The notes: generated by a model from the letters alone, not told the origin. Numbered from the stretch's first letter, positions 17,548-26,797 are shown. The stretch is 64,000 nt of DNA from Agromyces aurantiacus (GCF_016907355.1 NZ_JAFBBW010000001.1:868001-932000), one strand, 5' to 3'. A program made the numbers and translations.

Positions 17548-17611
17548 ATCGCTCGGGAGCGCGTCGTTCCGGCAGGCTTCGACCCTGTGATCCGGCTCCG
17601 TCGGGTCGCAT

Positions 17612-17684
17612 AGGGCGGTGGCTCAATTGGTAGAGCAGCGGTCTCCAAAACCGCAGGTTGCAGGTTCGAGTCCTGTCCGCCCTG
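17612..17684 (+). tRNA. tRNA-Trp (anticodon CCA)
   Basis: The acceptor stem pairs 17612-17618 (AGGGCGG) with 17677-17683 (CCGCCCT), discriminator G17684. The anticodon loop CTCCAAA is closed by GCGGT/ACCGC, giving anticodon CCA. The T-arm GGTTCGAGTCC is normal, and CCA is not encoded. Position directly before secE-nusG is the standard actinobacterial order. Confidence 0.97.
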
Positions 17685-17725
17685 CGAGCCGGCCGGCGAT
17701 GGCCGGCCCATGAAAGGTGTACGAG

Positions 17726-18001
17726 GTGGCCCGGAAAGTACTCGACGAGCCCAGCGAGGACGTCGTCGCCAATGCCAAGCGCGAGCGCGCGGCACGGCGC
17801 AACCCCTTCGCCAGGATCGCCCTGTTCATCCGGCAGGTCATCGGCGAGCTGAAGAAGGTCGTCACGCCCACCCGCAAGGAGCTCTTCAGCTTCACGACGG
17901 TGGTGCTGGTCTTCGTGGTGATCATGATGGCGATCGTCTGGGCGCTCGACCAGGTCTTCGGACTTGCGGTCCTGTACGTCTTCGGAACGCCGGGGGTCTG
18001 A
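17726..18001 (+). CDS. secE: Preprotein translocase subunit SecE
   Basis: 91 residues from the GTG at 17726, with a charged N-terminal tail, the conserved cytoplasmic amphipathic stretch FIRQVIGELKKVVTPTRKEL and a single membrane helix near the C terminus. SecE clamps SecY in the Sec channel. An upstream in-frame GTG at 17717 exists, but GAAAGG at 17712-17717 gives eight-base spacing to the 17726 start, which was preferred. It lies 41 bases after tRNA-Trp and 66 bases before nusG and is surely cotranscribed with them. Confidence 0.95.
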   Translation: MARKVLDEPSEDVVANAKRERAARRNPFARIALFIRQVIGELKKVVTPTRKELFSFTTVVLVFVVIMMAIVWALDQVFGLAVLYVFGTPGV

Positions 18002-18067
18002 TCGGGCCGTCGGCCCGTACCCGCCGCGCGGATTCCGCCGGTTCGGCAAGCAAAGGATTGGAACACA

Positions 18068-18991
18068 GTGACGAGGAACGAGCGCGAGGACGTCGACTGG
18101 GCCACCGCCGCTGAGCAGTCGTCCGAGGTCGAGGAGGCCCAGGAGGGCGCCACCCAGGAGCGCGACGAGGACTCGGTCGAGCCGGCCGAGCACCGCGCCG
18201 TCCACATCGTCGACGACGAGGGCACCGAGATCGACCTCGACGCCGTGCTCGACTCGCTCGCCGAGGCATCCGACCCCGAGGCCGACGCCGTCGTCGACGA
18301 CGCGCTCGACATCGACTCCGTCGAGGAGGCCGAGGCCGCCTTCGAGGCGGTCGTCGAGGAGGACGAGGAGCACGACCCGTACGAGGCGTTCCGCAACGAG
18401 CTGCGCTTCCTCCCGGGCAAGTGGTACGTCGTCCACTCCTACGCGGGGTTCGAGCGCCGTGTGAAGGCGAACATCGAGCAGCGCCGCGAGACCATGGCGA
18501 TGGCCGACTTCATCCACCAGGTCGAGGTGCCGATGGAGGACGTCGTCGAGATCAAGAACGGCCAGCGCAAGATGGTCACGCGCGTCCGCGTGCCCGGCTA
18601 CGTGCTGGTCCGCATGGACCTCAACGAGGAGAGCTGGTCGGTCATCCGCCACACCCCGGGGGTCACCGGCTTCGTCGGCAACGCGCACAACCCCACGCCG
18701 CTGCGCTTCGAAGAGGCATTCAACATGCTCAAGCCGCTGGTCGACCTCACCGAGGTCGCCCCGGCGAAGGGCGCGAAGGGCGCCGCCGCCGGCGGTGCCG
18801 CCCGCCAGGTGCCCGCCGAGGTCGACTTCGAGATCGGCGAGACCATCACCATCAAGGACGGCTCGTTCGCGGGCCTGCCCGGCACGATCAACGAGATCAA
18901 GCCCGAGAGCGGCAAGCTCACCGTGCTGGTCTCGCTGTTCGAGCGCGAGACCCCGGTCGAGCTCAGCTTCGACCAGGTCACCAAGCTCTAG
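18068..18991 (+). CDS. nusG: Transcription termination/antitermination factor NusG
   Basis: 307 residues. The NGN domain is about 117-225 ([20 protein letters not shown] start) and the KOW domain about 256-290 ([18 protein letters not shown]). A 110-residue N-terminal extension is strongly acidic and probably disordered; such extensions are common in actinobacterial NusG but absent from the Escherichia coli protein. An alanine/glycine-rich linker (230-250) joins the two domains. NusG couples RNA polymerase with ribosomes and Rho. The GTG at 18068 is the start used. Confidence 0.96.
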   Translation: MTRNEREDVDWATAAEQSSEVEEAQEGATQERDEDSVEPAEHRAVHIVDDEGTEIDLDAVLDSLAEASDPEADAVVDDALDIDSVEEAEAAFEAVVEEDEEHDPYEAFRNELRFLPGKWYVVHSYAGFERRVKANIEQRRETMAMADFIHQVEVPMEDVVEIKNGQRKMVTRVRVPGYVLVRMDLNEESWSVIRHTPGVTGFVGNAHNPTPLRFEEAFNMLKPLVDLTEVAPAKGAKGAAAGGAARQVPAEVDFEIGETITIKDGSFAGLPGTINEIKPESGKLTVLVSLFERETPVELSFDQVTKL

Positions 18992-19142
18992 ACCGAACAC
19001 AGCATCCGCGCAGCGACCCTCCGGTATCATCGCAGGGTTGTGCTGCGTTCCGCACACACAGACCACCGCAACCCGGATCCGCCGGGACCTGCGGGAGAGT
19101 GCCCCGGCCCAGGCCGGGCGTTCGAACAGGAAGAGAGAAATC

Positions 19143-19571
19143 ATGGCACCGAAGAAGAAGGTCACTGGTCTGATCAAGCTTCAGATCAAGGCCGGCGCCG
19201 CCAACCCCGCCCCGCCGATCGGCCCGGCGCTGGGTCAGCACGGCGTCAACATCATGGAGTTCTGCAAGGCGTACAACGCCGCGACCGAGGCCCAGCGCGG
19301 CAACGTCATCCCGGTCGAGATCACCGTCTACGAGGACCGCTCGTTCACGTTCGTCCTCAAGACGCCGCCCGCCGCCGAGCTGATCAAGAAGGCCGCCGGC
19401 GTCGCCAAGGGCTCGGGCGTCCCGCACACCACCAAGGTGGGCAAGATCACGCAGGCCCAGGTCCGCGAGATCGCCGAGTCGAAGATGGTCGACCTCAACG
19501 CCAACGACATCGACGCCGCGTCGAAGATCATCGCGGGCACCGCTCGCTCGATGGGCATCACGGTCGAATAA
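19143..19571 (+). CDS. rplK: 50S ribosomal protein L11
   Basis: 142 residues, the standard length. [15 protein letters not shown] opens the N-terminal domain, and the GTPase-centre features [12 protein letters not shown] and [11 protein letters not shown] are present. The ATG follows GGAAGAGAG. The 151-base gap after nusG contains a TATCAT box at 19025-19030 that could serve as an extra promoter, although its -35 match is weak. Confidence 0.98.
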   Translation: MAPKKKVTGLIKLQIKAGAANPAPPIGPALGQHGVNIMEFCKAYNAATEAQRGNVIPVEITVYEDRSFTFVLKTPPAAELIKKAAGVAKGSGVPHTTKVGKITQAQVREIAESKMVDLNANDIDAASKIIAGTARSMGITVE

Positions 19572-19715
19572 GGCCCTCGGTCGTCGAGTCGCGCCGCTCC
19601 GCCGGCGCGTCTCGAGACCTGAGACGGATGCCACGCGGCATCCGTCACCACAGAACTCCCATTCGTGGCAGCGCCCGCCAGGCGCGATGACCACACTCTC
19701 GCAAGGAGAACCAAC

Positions 19716-20405
19716 ATGGCACAGAAGTCCAAGGCCTACCGGGCCGCGGCCGAGAAGATCGAGGCCGGCAAGTACTACACCCCGAGCGACGCCGTCGCGC
19801 TCGCGAAGGAGACCGGCTCGGCGAAGTTCGACTCCACGGTCGAGGTCGCGCTGAAGCTCGGCGTCGACCCCCGCAAGGCCGACCAGATGGTGCGCGGCAC
19901 CGTCATCCTCCCGCACGGCACCGGCAAGACCGCTCGCGTCATCGTGTTCGCGACCGGCCCGGCCGCCGAGGCCGCGATCGCGGCCGGCGCCGACGAGGTC
20001 GGCGGCGCCGAGCTCATCGAGAAGGTCGCGGGCGGCTACACCGCGTTCGACGCGGCCGTCGCCACGCCCGAGCTCATGGGCCAGGTCGGCCGTCTCGGCA
20101 AGGTCCTCGGCCCGCGCGGCCTCATGCCGAACCCCAAGACCGGCACCGTGACCCCGAACCCGGCGAAGGCCGTCGAGGAGATCAAGGGCGGCAAGATCGA
20201 GTTCCGCGTCGACAAGCACGCCAACGTGCACTTCGTCGTCGGCAAGGCCTCGTTCTCGCAGGACCAGCTCGACGAGAACCTCAAGGCCGCGCTCGAGGAG
20301 GTCGTGCGTCTCAAGCCGTCGAGCGCCAAGGGCCGCTACATCCAGAAGGGCGCCGTGTCGACCACGTTCGGCCCGGGCATCCCGCTGGACGTCAACGCCA
20401 TCTGA
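19716..20405 (+). CDS. rplA: 50S ribosomal protein L1
   Basis: 229 residues, the expected length. The signature [19 protein letters not shown] lies near residue 125. The ATG at 19716 has a strong AAGGAG site. Between rplK and rplA (19572-19715) a hairpin with ten-base arms GACGGATGCC/GGCATCCGTC (19623-19646) is present. In other bacteria L1 binds its own mRNA leader, but no clear mimic of the rRNA site was identified here. Confidence 0.98.
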   Translation: MAQKSKAYRAAAEKIEAGKYYTPSDAVALAKETGSAKFDSTVEVALKLGVDPRKADQMVRGTVILPHGTGKTARVIVFATGPAAEAAIAAGADEVGGAELIEKVAGGYTAFDAAVATPELMGQVGRLGKVLGPRGLMPNPKTGTVTPNPAKAVEEIKGGKIEFRVDKHANVHFVVGKASFSQDQLDENLKAALEEVVRLKPSSAKGRYIQKGAVSTTFGPGIPLDVNAI

Positions 20406-20420
20406 GTCGCCTGACTCGTC

Positions 20421-20456
20421 ACGAGGGGCCCGCCGGTTCGCCGGCGGGCCCCTCGT
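20421..20456 (+). terminator. Strong hairpin terminator of the secE-rplA operon
   Basis: A perfect 16-bp stem (20421-20436 with 20441-20456) is closed by a TTCG tetraloop, 15 bases after the rplA stop. The sequence after it is CGTT, with no long T-run, as is common in high-GC actinobacteria. Confidence 0.9.
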
Positions 20457-20561
20457 CGTTCCCACCGGTTCAGTGCCCGCCCCGTGGTCGTGGGCCCGCC
20501 CGCGGGCGTACCCTGCTGCCAGGGTCGCGGCACCGTCGCGGCATGCGGGCAGGACGGGAGG

Positions 20562-21785
20562 ATGTCGCCGGAGCTCGGAGAGATCGCGCCGACCCTCGTC
20601 GTCGTCGAGGGCCGGCGAGCCGGCGAGCGCGTCCCGCTGGAAGCCGGCGAGACCACGGTCGGTCGAGACGCAATGTCGGAACTCGCGTTCGACGACGAGG
20701 GGGTCAGTCGCCACCACGCGCTGCTCATACGTGCGGCCGACACGGTGACCATCCGCGACCTCGGCTCCACCAACGGCACGTGGGTCAACGGCCGTCCGGC
20801 GCACGACGAGATCGAGCTGCACCCAGGCGACACGGTGCAGGTGGGTCTCGCGGCGTTCACGCTCGAGGGGGCCCGTGCCTCGGCCGTCGTCTCGCCCGTG
20901 CCGGTGTCGACGCGCTCGCCGGGAGCCGCGCCCACGCCCTCGACGCCCGTCCCGGCGGCGCCGGCACCGCGCCGGCTGGGGCGCGTCCGGGTCGGCAGGG
21001 TCGTGCTGGTGGGCGGCCTCGCGAACCTCATCATCGTCGGCGCGGGCGTCGCCATCCAGTTCGCGACCGATTGGACCGGCATCGGGACGTGGCTCGCCGC
21101 ACCGCTCACCGGCATGGTGGCCGCGCTGGTGGCGCTGATGAAGGACGCCATGACCCGGCCGCCGGAACCGGGGCCGGCACCGCCGGGCGGGGTTCCAGTG
21201 CCGGCGCCGGGCGTCGCGGCGGGACCTCCGCCGGGCGCGACGGCCCCCACCGGCGTCGTGCCGCCGCCACGGCGTCGCGGCGGCGTGAGCGTCGCCGTCG
21301 GGCTCCTCGTCGCGGTCCTGGTGATCGGCGGCGGCGGCGTGCTCGTGACCTATGCCGTCGCCACCGTCAGCGGCTTCATCACGGGCAACCAGGTGGGCGT
21401 CGACCGGCTGCAGAACGCGCCCGTGGTCGTCGACTCGAGCGGCGTCGTGACCACCGTCGAGCGGGTGGAGCACACCGCGGACTTCACGCGGGTCGAGCTC
21501 ACGGTGCGCAACGGCCTGGCGAACACGATCACGCTGCCGCTCTACGGCAACGCGACGCTCAGTGCCGAGGACGGCACGACCCTCGTGGCCGACGGCTTCC
21601 GCAGCTCGTGGAGCGACACGATCCCGCCGGGGCAGCTGCGTCGCGGCACGATCGTGTTCACGGGTCACCTGCCCGACGCGGGCACCGTCGCGACGCTGTC
21701 GTTCGCGACGGTGTTCGAGCAGGGCTTCACCGGGCCGCAGTCGATCGCGGTGGGCGGGCTCGAGATCGCACCGTTCGACGGCTGA
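20562..21785 (+). CDS. FHA-domain membrane protein
   Basis: 407 residues. The FHA domain (about 10-100) has GRDAMSELAF, SRHH at 49-52 and LGSTNGTWVNG at 67-77, so it should bind phosphothreonine peptides. A proline-rich linker leads to a membrane helix (147-167), a second proline-rich stretch (200-238), another helix (243-268) and a beta-rich extracellular domain of about 130 residues. The layout suggests a scaffold linking Ser/Thr kinase signalling to the envelope; no kinase gene is nearby. ATG at 20562 was chosen because AGGA lies seven bases upstream. Confidence 0.85.
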   Translation: MSPELGEIAPTLVVVEGRRAGERVPLEAGETTVGRDAMSELAFDDEGVSRHHALLIRAADTVTIRDLGSTNGTWVNGRPAHDEIELHPGDTVQVGLAAFTLEGARASAVVSPVPVSTRSPGAAPTPSTPVPAAPAPRRLGRVRVGRVVLVGGLANLIIVGAGVAIQFATDWTGIGTWLAAPLTGMVAALVALMKDAMTRPPEPGPAPPGGVPVPAPGVAAGPPPGATAPTGVVPPPRRRGGVSVAVGLLVAVLVIGGGGVLVTYAVATVSGFITGNQVGVDRLQNAPVVVDSSGVVTTVERVEHTADFTRVELTVRNGLANTITLPLYGNATLSAEDGTTLVADGFRSSWSDTIPPGQLRRGTIVFTGHLPDAGTVATLSFATVFEQGFTGPQSIAVGGLEIAPFDG

Positions 21786-21809
21786 TCGACGCGGCGCGAG
21801 GAGCGGCGC

Positions 21810-22085
21810 TCAGCGCTCGGGCACCGTGCCGTCGCCCGGATCGGCCGGGTCGACGGGCGAATCGGCGTCGCGGTCGACCTCGAGAACCTCGTCCTCGTCG
21901 GTGATGACCCCCGTCTCGTCGGACTCGAGCACCACGTGCCGCGTGCCGAGCGTGGCCGCGAGCTCGCGCCCGGCGTCGATCGCCTCCTGTTTCGTCCGGT
22001 AGCTCTGCGAGCGCTCGGGCTCGCCGATCACGCGGTTCACCCACTGCCCGCGCTTCGACACGGTCTCCACGTCGCCATCCGCCAT
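21810..22085 (-). CDS. DUF2188-like small protein
   Basis: 91 residues. The core GQWVNRVIGEPERSQSYRT followed by EAIDAGRELAATLG resembles the DUF2188 fold (small beta-alpha protein of unknown function), and the tail of about 30 residues is acidic. ATG at 22085 is favoured over GTG at 22088 because GGAG is spaced six bases before it. It sits downstream of the acidic 66-residue protein gene on the same strand, with a gap of 27 bases. Confidence 0.75.
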   Translation of the reverse strand: MADGDVETVSKRGQWVNRVIGEPERSQSYRTKQEAIDAGRELAATLGTRHVVLESDETGVITDEDEVLEVDRDADSPVDPADPGDGTVPER

Positions 22086-22112
22086 CACTCGCTCCGTCCT
22101 CGTCGTTCCCGG

Positions 22113-22313
22113 TCAGACCTCGTCGAGGTCCTCGTCGTCCTCGTCCTCGTCCAGGTCCTCGTCGACCTCGTCGAGGCCCTCGCGCTCGAGCGCCTCGAGG
22201 TCGAGCTCCTCGTCGGTCGGCACGTGCTCGCCGGCGACCGCGTCGTTGACGACGCGCTCGCGCCACTGCTCCTCGTCCTCGTCGGCCGGGTCGTCGCCCC
22301 AGGGGTCGCCCAT
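22113..22313 (-). CDS. Acidic hypothetical protein, 66 residues
   Basis: The protein is extremely acidic, with an Asp/Glu-rich C-terminal half (LDLEALEREGLDEVDEDL and beyond). The N-terminal motif GDPWGDDPADEDEEQWRERV is the only varied part. GAGAGGAG lies upstream of the ATG. No function is known. It precedes the DUF2188-like gene and follows the acylphosphatase gene, and all three are probably one transcript. Confidence 0.65.
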   Translation of the reverse strand: MGDPWGDDPADEDEEQWRERVVNDAVAGEHVPTDEELDLEALEREGLDEVDEDLDEDEDDEDLDEV

Positions 22314-22359
22314 GTCGCGTCTCCTCTCGTGCGTCGGTGTCGCGGATGCCGGGGTGCCC

Positions 22360-22629
22360 TCACCCGGTGATCCGGAAGCCCTGCTCGCCGGTCGGGTGCA
22401 GGTCGGCGGTGCTGATGGAGGTGACGTCGGCGCCGGGCGGGCCCTCGTCGAACCACGACAGCATCGCGTCGACCGAGGGCGCGTCGCCCTCGATCTCGGC
22501 CTCGACCGCGCCGTCGGAGCGGTTGCGGATCCATCCGGCGACCCCGAGCCGCTGGGCCTCGACGCGCGCGCTGTACCGGAACCCGACCGCCTGAACGCGG
22601 CCGTGCACGATGACGCGCTGCCGGATCAC
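22360..22629 (-). CDS. acyP: Acylphosphatase
   Basis: 89 residues, the usual length. The signature GRVQAVGFRYSAR holds catalytic R18, and N36 in WIRNRSDG is the second catalytic residue. The enzyme hydrolyses carboxyl-phosphate bonds in small acyl phosphates. The start is GTG at 22629 with GGGGG a few bases upstream; a TACCCT box lies further upstream. Confidence 0.93.
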   Translation of the reverse strand: MIRQRVIVHGRVQAVGFRYSARVEAQRLGVAGWIRNRSDGAVEAEIEGDAPSVDAMLSWFDEGPPGADVTSISTADLHPTGEQGFRITG

Positions 22630-22714
22630 GAGACCCCCACGTCACGAGGGTAGACCGCGCGGGCGGCCGGCGCACGGATGCCGCGGCGCGCCGCCCGAGC
22701 GTACGATGACGCGC

Positions 22715-23071
22715 ATGGGGGAGATGACCGACTACATCGCGGGCATCGAGGAGCCCGACCGCTCGGCGATGGCGGAGGTGCAGCGCGCGGCGCTCGCGCT
22801 CGTGCCCGACGCGGTCGAAGGCGTGAGCTACGGCATGCCGGCGCTCCGGTACCGCGAGCGTCCGCTGCTGGCGGTCATGCAGGCCAAGGGACACATCGGG
22901 CTGTACCCCTTCAGCCCGGCGGTGGTGTCGGCGGTGTCCGAGGCGCTCGACGGGTACTCGTGGTCGAAGGGGACCATCCGCTTCACGGCCGAGCGGCCGC
23001 TGCCCGACGGCCTGGTGGACCGGATCGTGGCCCTTCGCCGCGACGAGATCGACGCGGCATCCGATCGGTGA
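22715..23071 (+). CDS. DUF1801 / YdhG-like domain protein
   Basis: 118 residues. The motif VSYGMPALRYRERPLLAVMQ followed by KGHIGLYPFSPAVV and SWSKGTIRFTAERPLPDGLV is the standard DUF1801 pattern. The function of the family is not established, with an iron-chaperone-like fold reported for relatives. TACGAT at 22702-22707 is seven bases before the ATG, indicating a leaderless mRNA. It is divergent from acylphosphatase and 28 bases upstream of the LuxR regulator, with which it may be cotranscribed. Confidence 0.85.
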   Translation: MGEMTDYIAGIEEPDRSAMAEVQRAALALVPDAVEGVSYGMPALRYRERPLLAVMQAKGHIGLYPFSPAVVSAVSEALDGYSWSKGTIRFTAERPLPDGLVDRIVALRRDEIDAASDR

Positions 23072-23099
23072 TCGCGTGACCCCGGCCGGAGGCGGCGAC

Positions 23100-24722
23100 A
23101 TGACCGAGCCACGGGCGCTCGACTCGGGCCGTGCCGCGGCCCGGCAGCGCCGCTGGACCGACGCGTACGAGGCGTTGTCCCGCGCCGATGCGACGGAGGA
23201 CCTGGAGCCGACCGACCTCGAACTCCTCGCCACGGTCGCGTTCCTCCAGGGTGAGGGAGAGGCGGCCGTGAACGCGCTGACGCGGGCGCACGCGGCGTGG
23301 CTCGAAGTGCGTGATGCCGAGGGGGCGGCTCGCACCGCGGCCTGGCTCGCACTGTTCCAGATCGAGCTCGGAGAGCTCACCGCGAACTTCGAGTGGATGC
23401 CGCGAGGGGCGCGGCTCGCACGGGGGATCACGGGCGCGAGCCCCGTCATCGGGCTGGTCCAGGTGGCACCGGCCGTGGCGCAACTGGCCAGCGGGGACGC
23501 ACTCGGCGCCGAGCAGCGGTTCCGCGAGCTCGGCGCCATGGCGGAGCGTCTCCAGGACCACGACCTCGCGGCGCTCGCATGGTTCGGGCGCGGCAAGTCC
23601 CTCCTGCCCCTCGGCCACGACACCGAGGGTTTCGCGTGCTTCGACGCGGCGGTGGCCGAGGTGTCGAGCGGCGCGGTGTCGCCGATCCCGAGCGGCATCA
23701 TCCTGTGCACGGTGATCTGGGATGCGTACTTCGGGTTCGACCTGGCGCGAGCGGTGGAGTGGACCGCCGTACTCGACGAGTGGTGCCTCGCGCAGCCCGA
23801 CCTGGTGGCCTACACGGGCCAGCGCCACGCGCTGCGGGCCGCTCTCCTCACGCTCCGCGGCGCCTGGCCCGAGGCCGGCGCCGAGTCCGAACTGGCCCTC
23901 GCGCGCCTGCGCGCCGGTGACTACCGGTCGGGGTTCAGCGCACCCTACGTCCACGCCGAGCTGCAGCGGCTCCGCGGGGCGAACCACTCCGCTGCGCGCT
24001 CATACCAGAGGGCCGCCGAGACCTCATGGAACCCGCAGCCGGGGCGCGCACGGCTGCTGCTGGCGGAGGGCCGGCTCGAGCAGGCTGCGGCGCAGATCCG
24101 CGCGGCCGCGGCCGCCGCGGACCCCTTCACGCTCCGCCATCTGCTGCCCGCCGTGGTCGAGGTCGAAGTCGCCGGAGGCGACCTCACCGCCGCGCAGCGG
24201 GCGCTGGAGGAACTGCGAACCCTCGGTGGTCCGGAGCCGACGGCGATGTGCGCCGCCTCGATCGCGTTCGCCGAGTCCCAAGTGCGGCTGGCCGAAGGCT
24301 CAGGGGAGCGCGCCCTCCGTTCGGCACGTCAAGCCGAGGAGGTATGGCGCGAGCTCGACGCGCCGTACGAGGCGGCGCGGAGCCGGACGCTCGCCGGGCG
24401 CGCCCTGGTTGCGCTCGGCGACGCGCCGGCCGCGCACGCCGAGTTCGATCGGGCGCGGCGTGTGTTCCTCGGGCTCGGAGCCGACCCGGCGCTCGCCGAA
24501 CTCGATCGGGTCGTCGGCGCTCGCCGCGCGGGCTCGCTCACGGCGCGGGAGCTCGAGGTGCTGCAGCTCGTGTCGACCGGTCTGACCAACCGCGCGGTCG
24601 GCGAGCGGCTCTCCCTCAGCGAGAAGACCGTTGCACGCCACCTCGCCAACATCTTCGGCAAGCTCGGCCTCTCGACGCGGGCCGCAGCGACGGCGTACGC
24701 CTACGAGAACGGGCTCGTCTGA
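23100..24722 (+). CDS. LuxR-family regulator with TPR-like helical domain, no ATPase
   Basis: 540 residues. The C-terminal LuxR helix-turn-helix (about 478-540) reads SLTARELEVLQLVSTGLTNR followed by a VARHLANIFGKLGL recognition segment. The preceding 470 residues are alanine-rich helical repeats like those of the MalT-type arm, but the STAND ATPase with Walker motifs is absent. Ligand and targets are unknown. ATG at 23100 was chosen over GTG at 23076 because GGAGG lies eight bases before it. Confidence 0.85.
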   Translation: MTEPRALDSGRAAARQRRWTDAYEALSRADATEDLEPTDLELLATVAFLQGEGEAAVNALTRAHAAWLEVRDAEGAARTAAWLALFQIELGELTANFEWMPRGARLARGITGASPVIGLVQVAPAVAQLASGDALGAEQRFRELGAMAERLQDHDLAALAWFGRGKSLLPLGHDTEGFACFDAAVAEVSSGAVSPIPSGIILCTVIWDAYFGFDLARAVEWTAVLDEWCLAQPDLVAYTGQRHALRAALLTLRGAWPEAGAESELALARLRAGDYRSGFSAPYVHAELQRLRGANHSAARSYQRAAETSWNPQPGRARLLLAEGRLEQAAAQIRAAAAAADPFTLRHLLPAVVEVEVAGGDLTAAQRALEELRTLGGPEPTAMCAASIAFAESQVRLAEGSGERALRSARQAEEVWRELDAPYEAARSRTLAGRALVALGDAPAAHAEFDRARRVFLGLGADPALAELDRVVGARRAGSLTARELEVLQLVSTGLTNRAVGERLSLSEKTVARHLANIFGKLGLSTRAAATAYAYENGLV

Positions 24723-24829
24723 GCCGTGCAGCGCGGGTCGTCTGCACAGGATGACCCATTCCGCTGCCCGCACGAAGATGGGGCGTCCGCCCGACGCGGT
24801 AGACGGATACGGCGCCTACCGTTTCGGTC

Positions 24830-25180
24830 ATGGACATCCCATTGATCGCCGGCACGGCCTCGACCGTGGTCTTCGCGGTCAGCAACCTGCCGATGCTGCG
24901 CAAGGCGCTGCGCACGCGGGATGTCTCGTCGTACAGCCTGTCGAGCGTGGCCATGATCAACGCCGCGAATCTCGCGTACTCCTGGTATGTGTTCAGCCTG
25001 CCGGTCGGGCCGGTCTGGGCGCTGCACGCGTTCTACCTCGTCTCCTGCGCCATCCTGCTCGTGCTGTGCGTCGAGCAACGGCGCCGCGGCAGCGGGAGGA
25101 CCCCCGAACACGACGACGGCGCACGCGCCGGGACGCCTGAGGTCCCGGGCTGCGCCGTCGCGTGCGGGCCGCCTACTTGA
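24830..25180 (+). CDS. SemiSWEET / PQ-loop-like small membrane protein
   Basis: 116 residues with three hydrophobic helices. LPMLRKALRTRDVSSYSLSS includes a PQ-loop-like turn, though the canonical proline-glutamine pair is replaced by PM, and an asparagine (AANLAYSWYV) lies in helix 3. SemiSWEETs of about 90 residues dimerise to transport sugars; assignment is tentative. TACCGT (24817-24822) is seven bases before the ATG, indicating a leaderless mRNA. The last codons overlap the convergent permease stop by eight bases (25173-25180). Confidence 0.7.
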   Translation: MDIPLIAGTASTVVFAVSNLPMLRKALRTRDVSSYSLSSVAMINAANLAYSWYVFSLPVGPVWALHAFYLVSCAILLVLCVEQRRRGSGRTPEHDDGARAGTPEVPGCAVACGPPT

Positions 25181-26693
25181 TCGTGGCGGTCGCCCCCGTG
25201 CGCGACGGGTGCGAGCGAAGGGCCTCGGCCACCTCGATCGCGTCGCCGGCCGGTGCGTCGGAGAGGCGGTCCGGTCGGGCGGCGAACAGGTAGATCAGCC
25301 CGGTCCCGAGCACGACGCCGAGGCCGATGAGGACGATCCAGTCGGTGACGGGGTCGCCCGACGTGCCGGGCGTCGCGAGCAGGATCATCGCGAACACGCC
25401 GTAGGCGAGCGCGACGACGTTGACGATGACGCCCCAGCGGCCGAGCGAGAACGGCCCCGCGGGCTTCCATCCCTTGACGCGCTGGCGCAGCGAGGCGAGC
25501 ACGACCATCTGGAAGGCGACGTAGATGCCGAGCACCGCGAAGGCCGTCACCGGGTAGAGCAGGTCGGCGTTCAGCCAGACCAGGATCGCGATGAGCGCGG
25601 GCACGGTGCACGCGACGATGAGCGCGTTCGCGGGCACCTTGCTGCCCTCGGTGACCTTCGACAGCCAGCGGTGGCCCGGGATCATGCCGTCGCGCGCGAA
25701 GGAGAACAGCAGGCGGCTCGCGGCGGCCTGCAGGCTCAGCACGCACGAGAGGAAGGCGGTGATCGCGACGACGAGGAAGAGCTTCGCGCCGACCGGCCCG
25801 AGCGTGGCCTCGAGGATCGCGGGGATCGGGTCGGCGTCCTCGCCGGCGACGATCGCCGCGAGGTCGGGGGCCGCGAGCACGTAGCCGCCGAACGAGAAGA
25901 GCGCCGAGACGCCGCCGACGAGGATGGTCAGCATCATCGCGCGCGGGATGCGGCGAGCCGGGTTCTCGACCTCCTCGGCGACGTCGCCGCAGGCCTCGAA
26001 GCCGTAGAAGAGGAAGAGGCCGGCGAGCGCCGCGCCCATGAACGCGGTCAGGTAGCTGCCGTCGCCCTCGACCCCCATGGTGTCGAAGAACACGCTGAAC
26101 TCCTGCTTGCGCTGGAAGATCAGGAGGTACAGCCCGAGCCCGATGACGCCGATGAGCTCGGCGGCGAGGCCGATGCGCGCGACGCGCGCGAGCCACTTCG
26201 TGCCCGACAGGTTGATCAGGAGCGCGATCAGGAGCAGGCCGAGCGTGATCCAGAGCGTGGTGTCGGCCGTGTGCTCGACGCCGAAGAGGCTGGCAGCGAA
26301 GCCCGAGCCGTACTCGGCGACCGCGGTGATCGTGACGATCATGGCCCAGATGTAGACCCATGCCGCCATCCACGCGTACCGGCGACCCCAGAGGCGTCGC
26401 GCCCACGGATAGATGCCGCCGTGGATCGGGTACTGCGAGACGACCTCGCCGAACACGAGCGACACGAGCAGCTGTCCCGCGCCGACGATGACGATCCACC
26501 AGATCGACGGCGGGCCGCCCACGGTGAGCGCGAGCGCGAACAGCGAGTAGACGCCGACGAGCGGGGAGAGGTAGGTGAAGCCGAGGGCGAAGTTCGCCCA
26601 CAGGCTCATGGAGCGGTTGAACGAGTCCTCGTAGCCGAGGACCTTGAGGTGCTCGCCGTCGCCGAGGTCGGCGGGCTTCACGGGTTCGGACAT
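25173..26693 (-). CDS. APC-family amino acid permease
   Basis: 506 residues with about twelve membrane helices. The helix-1 region (WANFALGFTYLSPLVGVYSL) and EYGSGFAASLFG fit the amino acid/choline transporter branch of the APC superfamily. It imports an amino acid or amine; neighbours suggest a precursor of glutarate such as 5-aminovalerate or lysine, but this is inferred. ATG at 26693 has GAAAGG upstream. About 95 bases before it lies a box (AAATCATTT) shared with two other promoters in this block. Confidence 0.9.
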   Translation of the reverse strand: MSEPVKPADLGDGEHLKVLGYEDSFNRSMSLWANFALGFTYLSPLVGVYSLFALALTVGGPPSIWWIVIVGAGQLLVSLVFGEVVSQYPIHGGIYPWARRLWGRRYAWMAAWVYIWAMIVTITAVAEYGSGFAASLFGVEHTADTTLWITLGLLLIALLINLSGTKWLARVARIGLAAELIGVIGLGLYLLIFQRKQEFSVFFDTMGVEGDGSYLTAFMGAALAGLFLFYGFEACGDVAEEVENPARRIPRAMMLTILVGGVSALFSFGGYVLAAPDLAAIVAGEDADPIPAILEATLGPVGAKLFLVVAITAFLSCVLSLQAAASRLLFSFARDGMIPGHRWLSKVTEGSKVPANALIVACTVPALIAILVWLNADLLYPVTAFAVLGIYVAFQMVVLASLRQRVKGWKPAGPFSLGRWGVIVNVVALAYGVFAMILLATPGTSGDPVTDWIVLIGLGVVLGTGLIYLFAARPDRLSDAPAGDAIEVAEALRSHPSRTGATATIK

Positions 26694-26788
26694 GCTGGCC
26701 TTTCGATGATCTTCATTGATCGCGTCCGCCCACCCCAGACGCCGGTTGCGCCAGCTTGCCATACCTCCGGCGCTAAAGCTATAGCACC

Positions 26789-26797
26789 AAATGATTT
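26789..26797 (-). promoter_or_regulatory. AAATCATT box 1, upstream of the permease
   Basis: AAATCATTT on the minus strand sits inside a wider 17-bp imperfect dyad (26785-26801, seven of eight pairs) next to a TATAGC -10-like box. The same box in the same orientation precedes the aldehyde dehydrogenase (29768-29776) and the CoA-transferase (31316-31324). It is a candidate operator of the GntR regulator at 30496. Confidence 0.55.
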
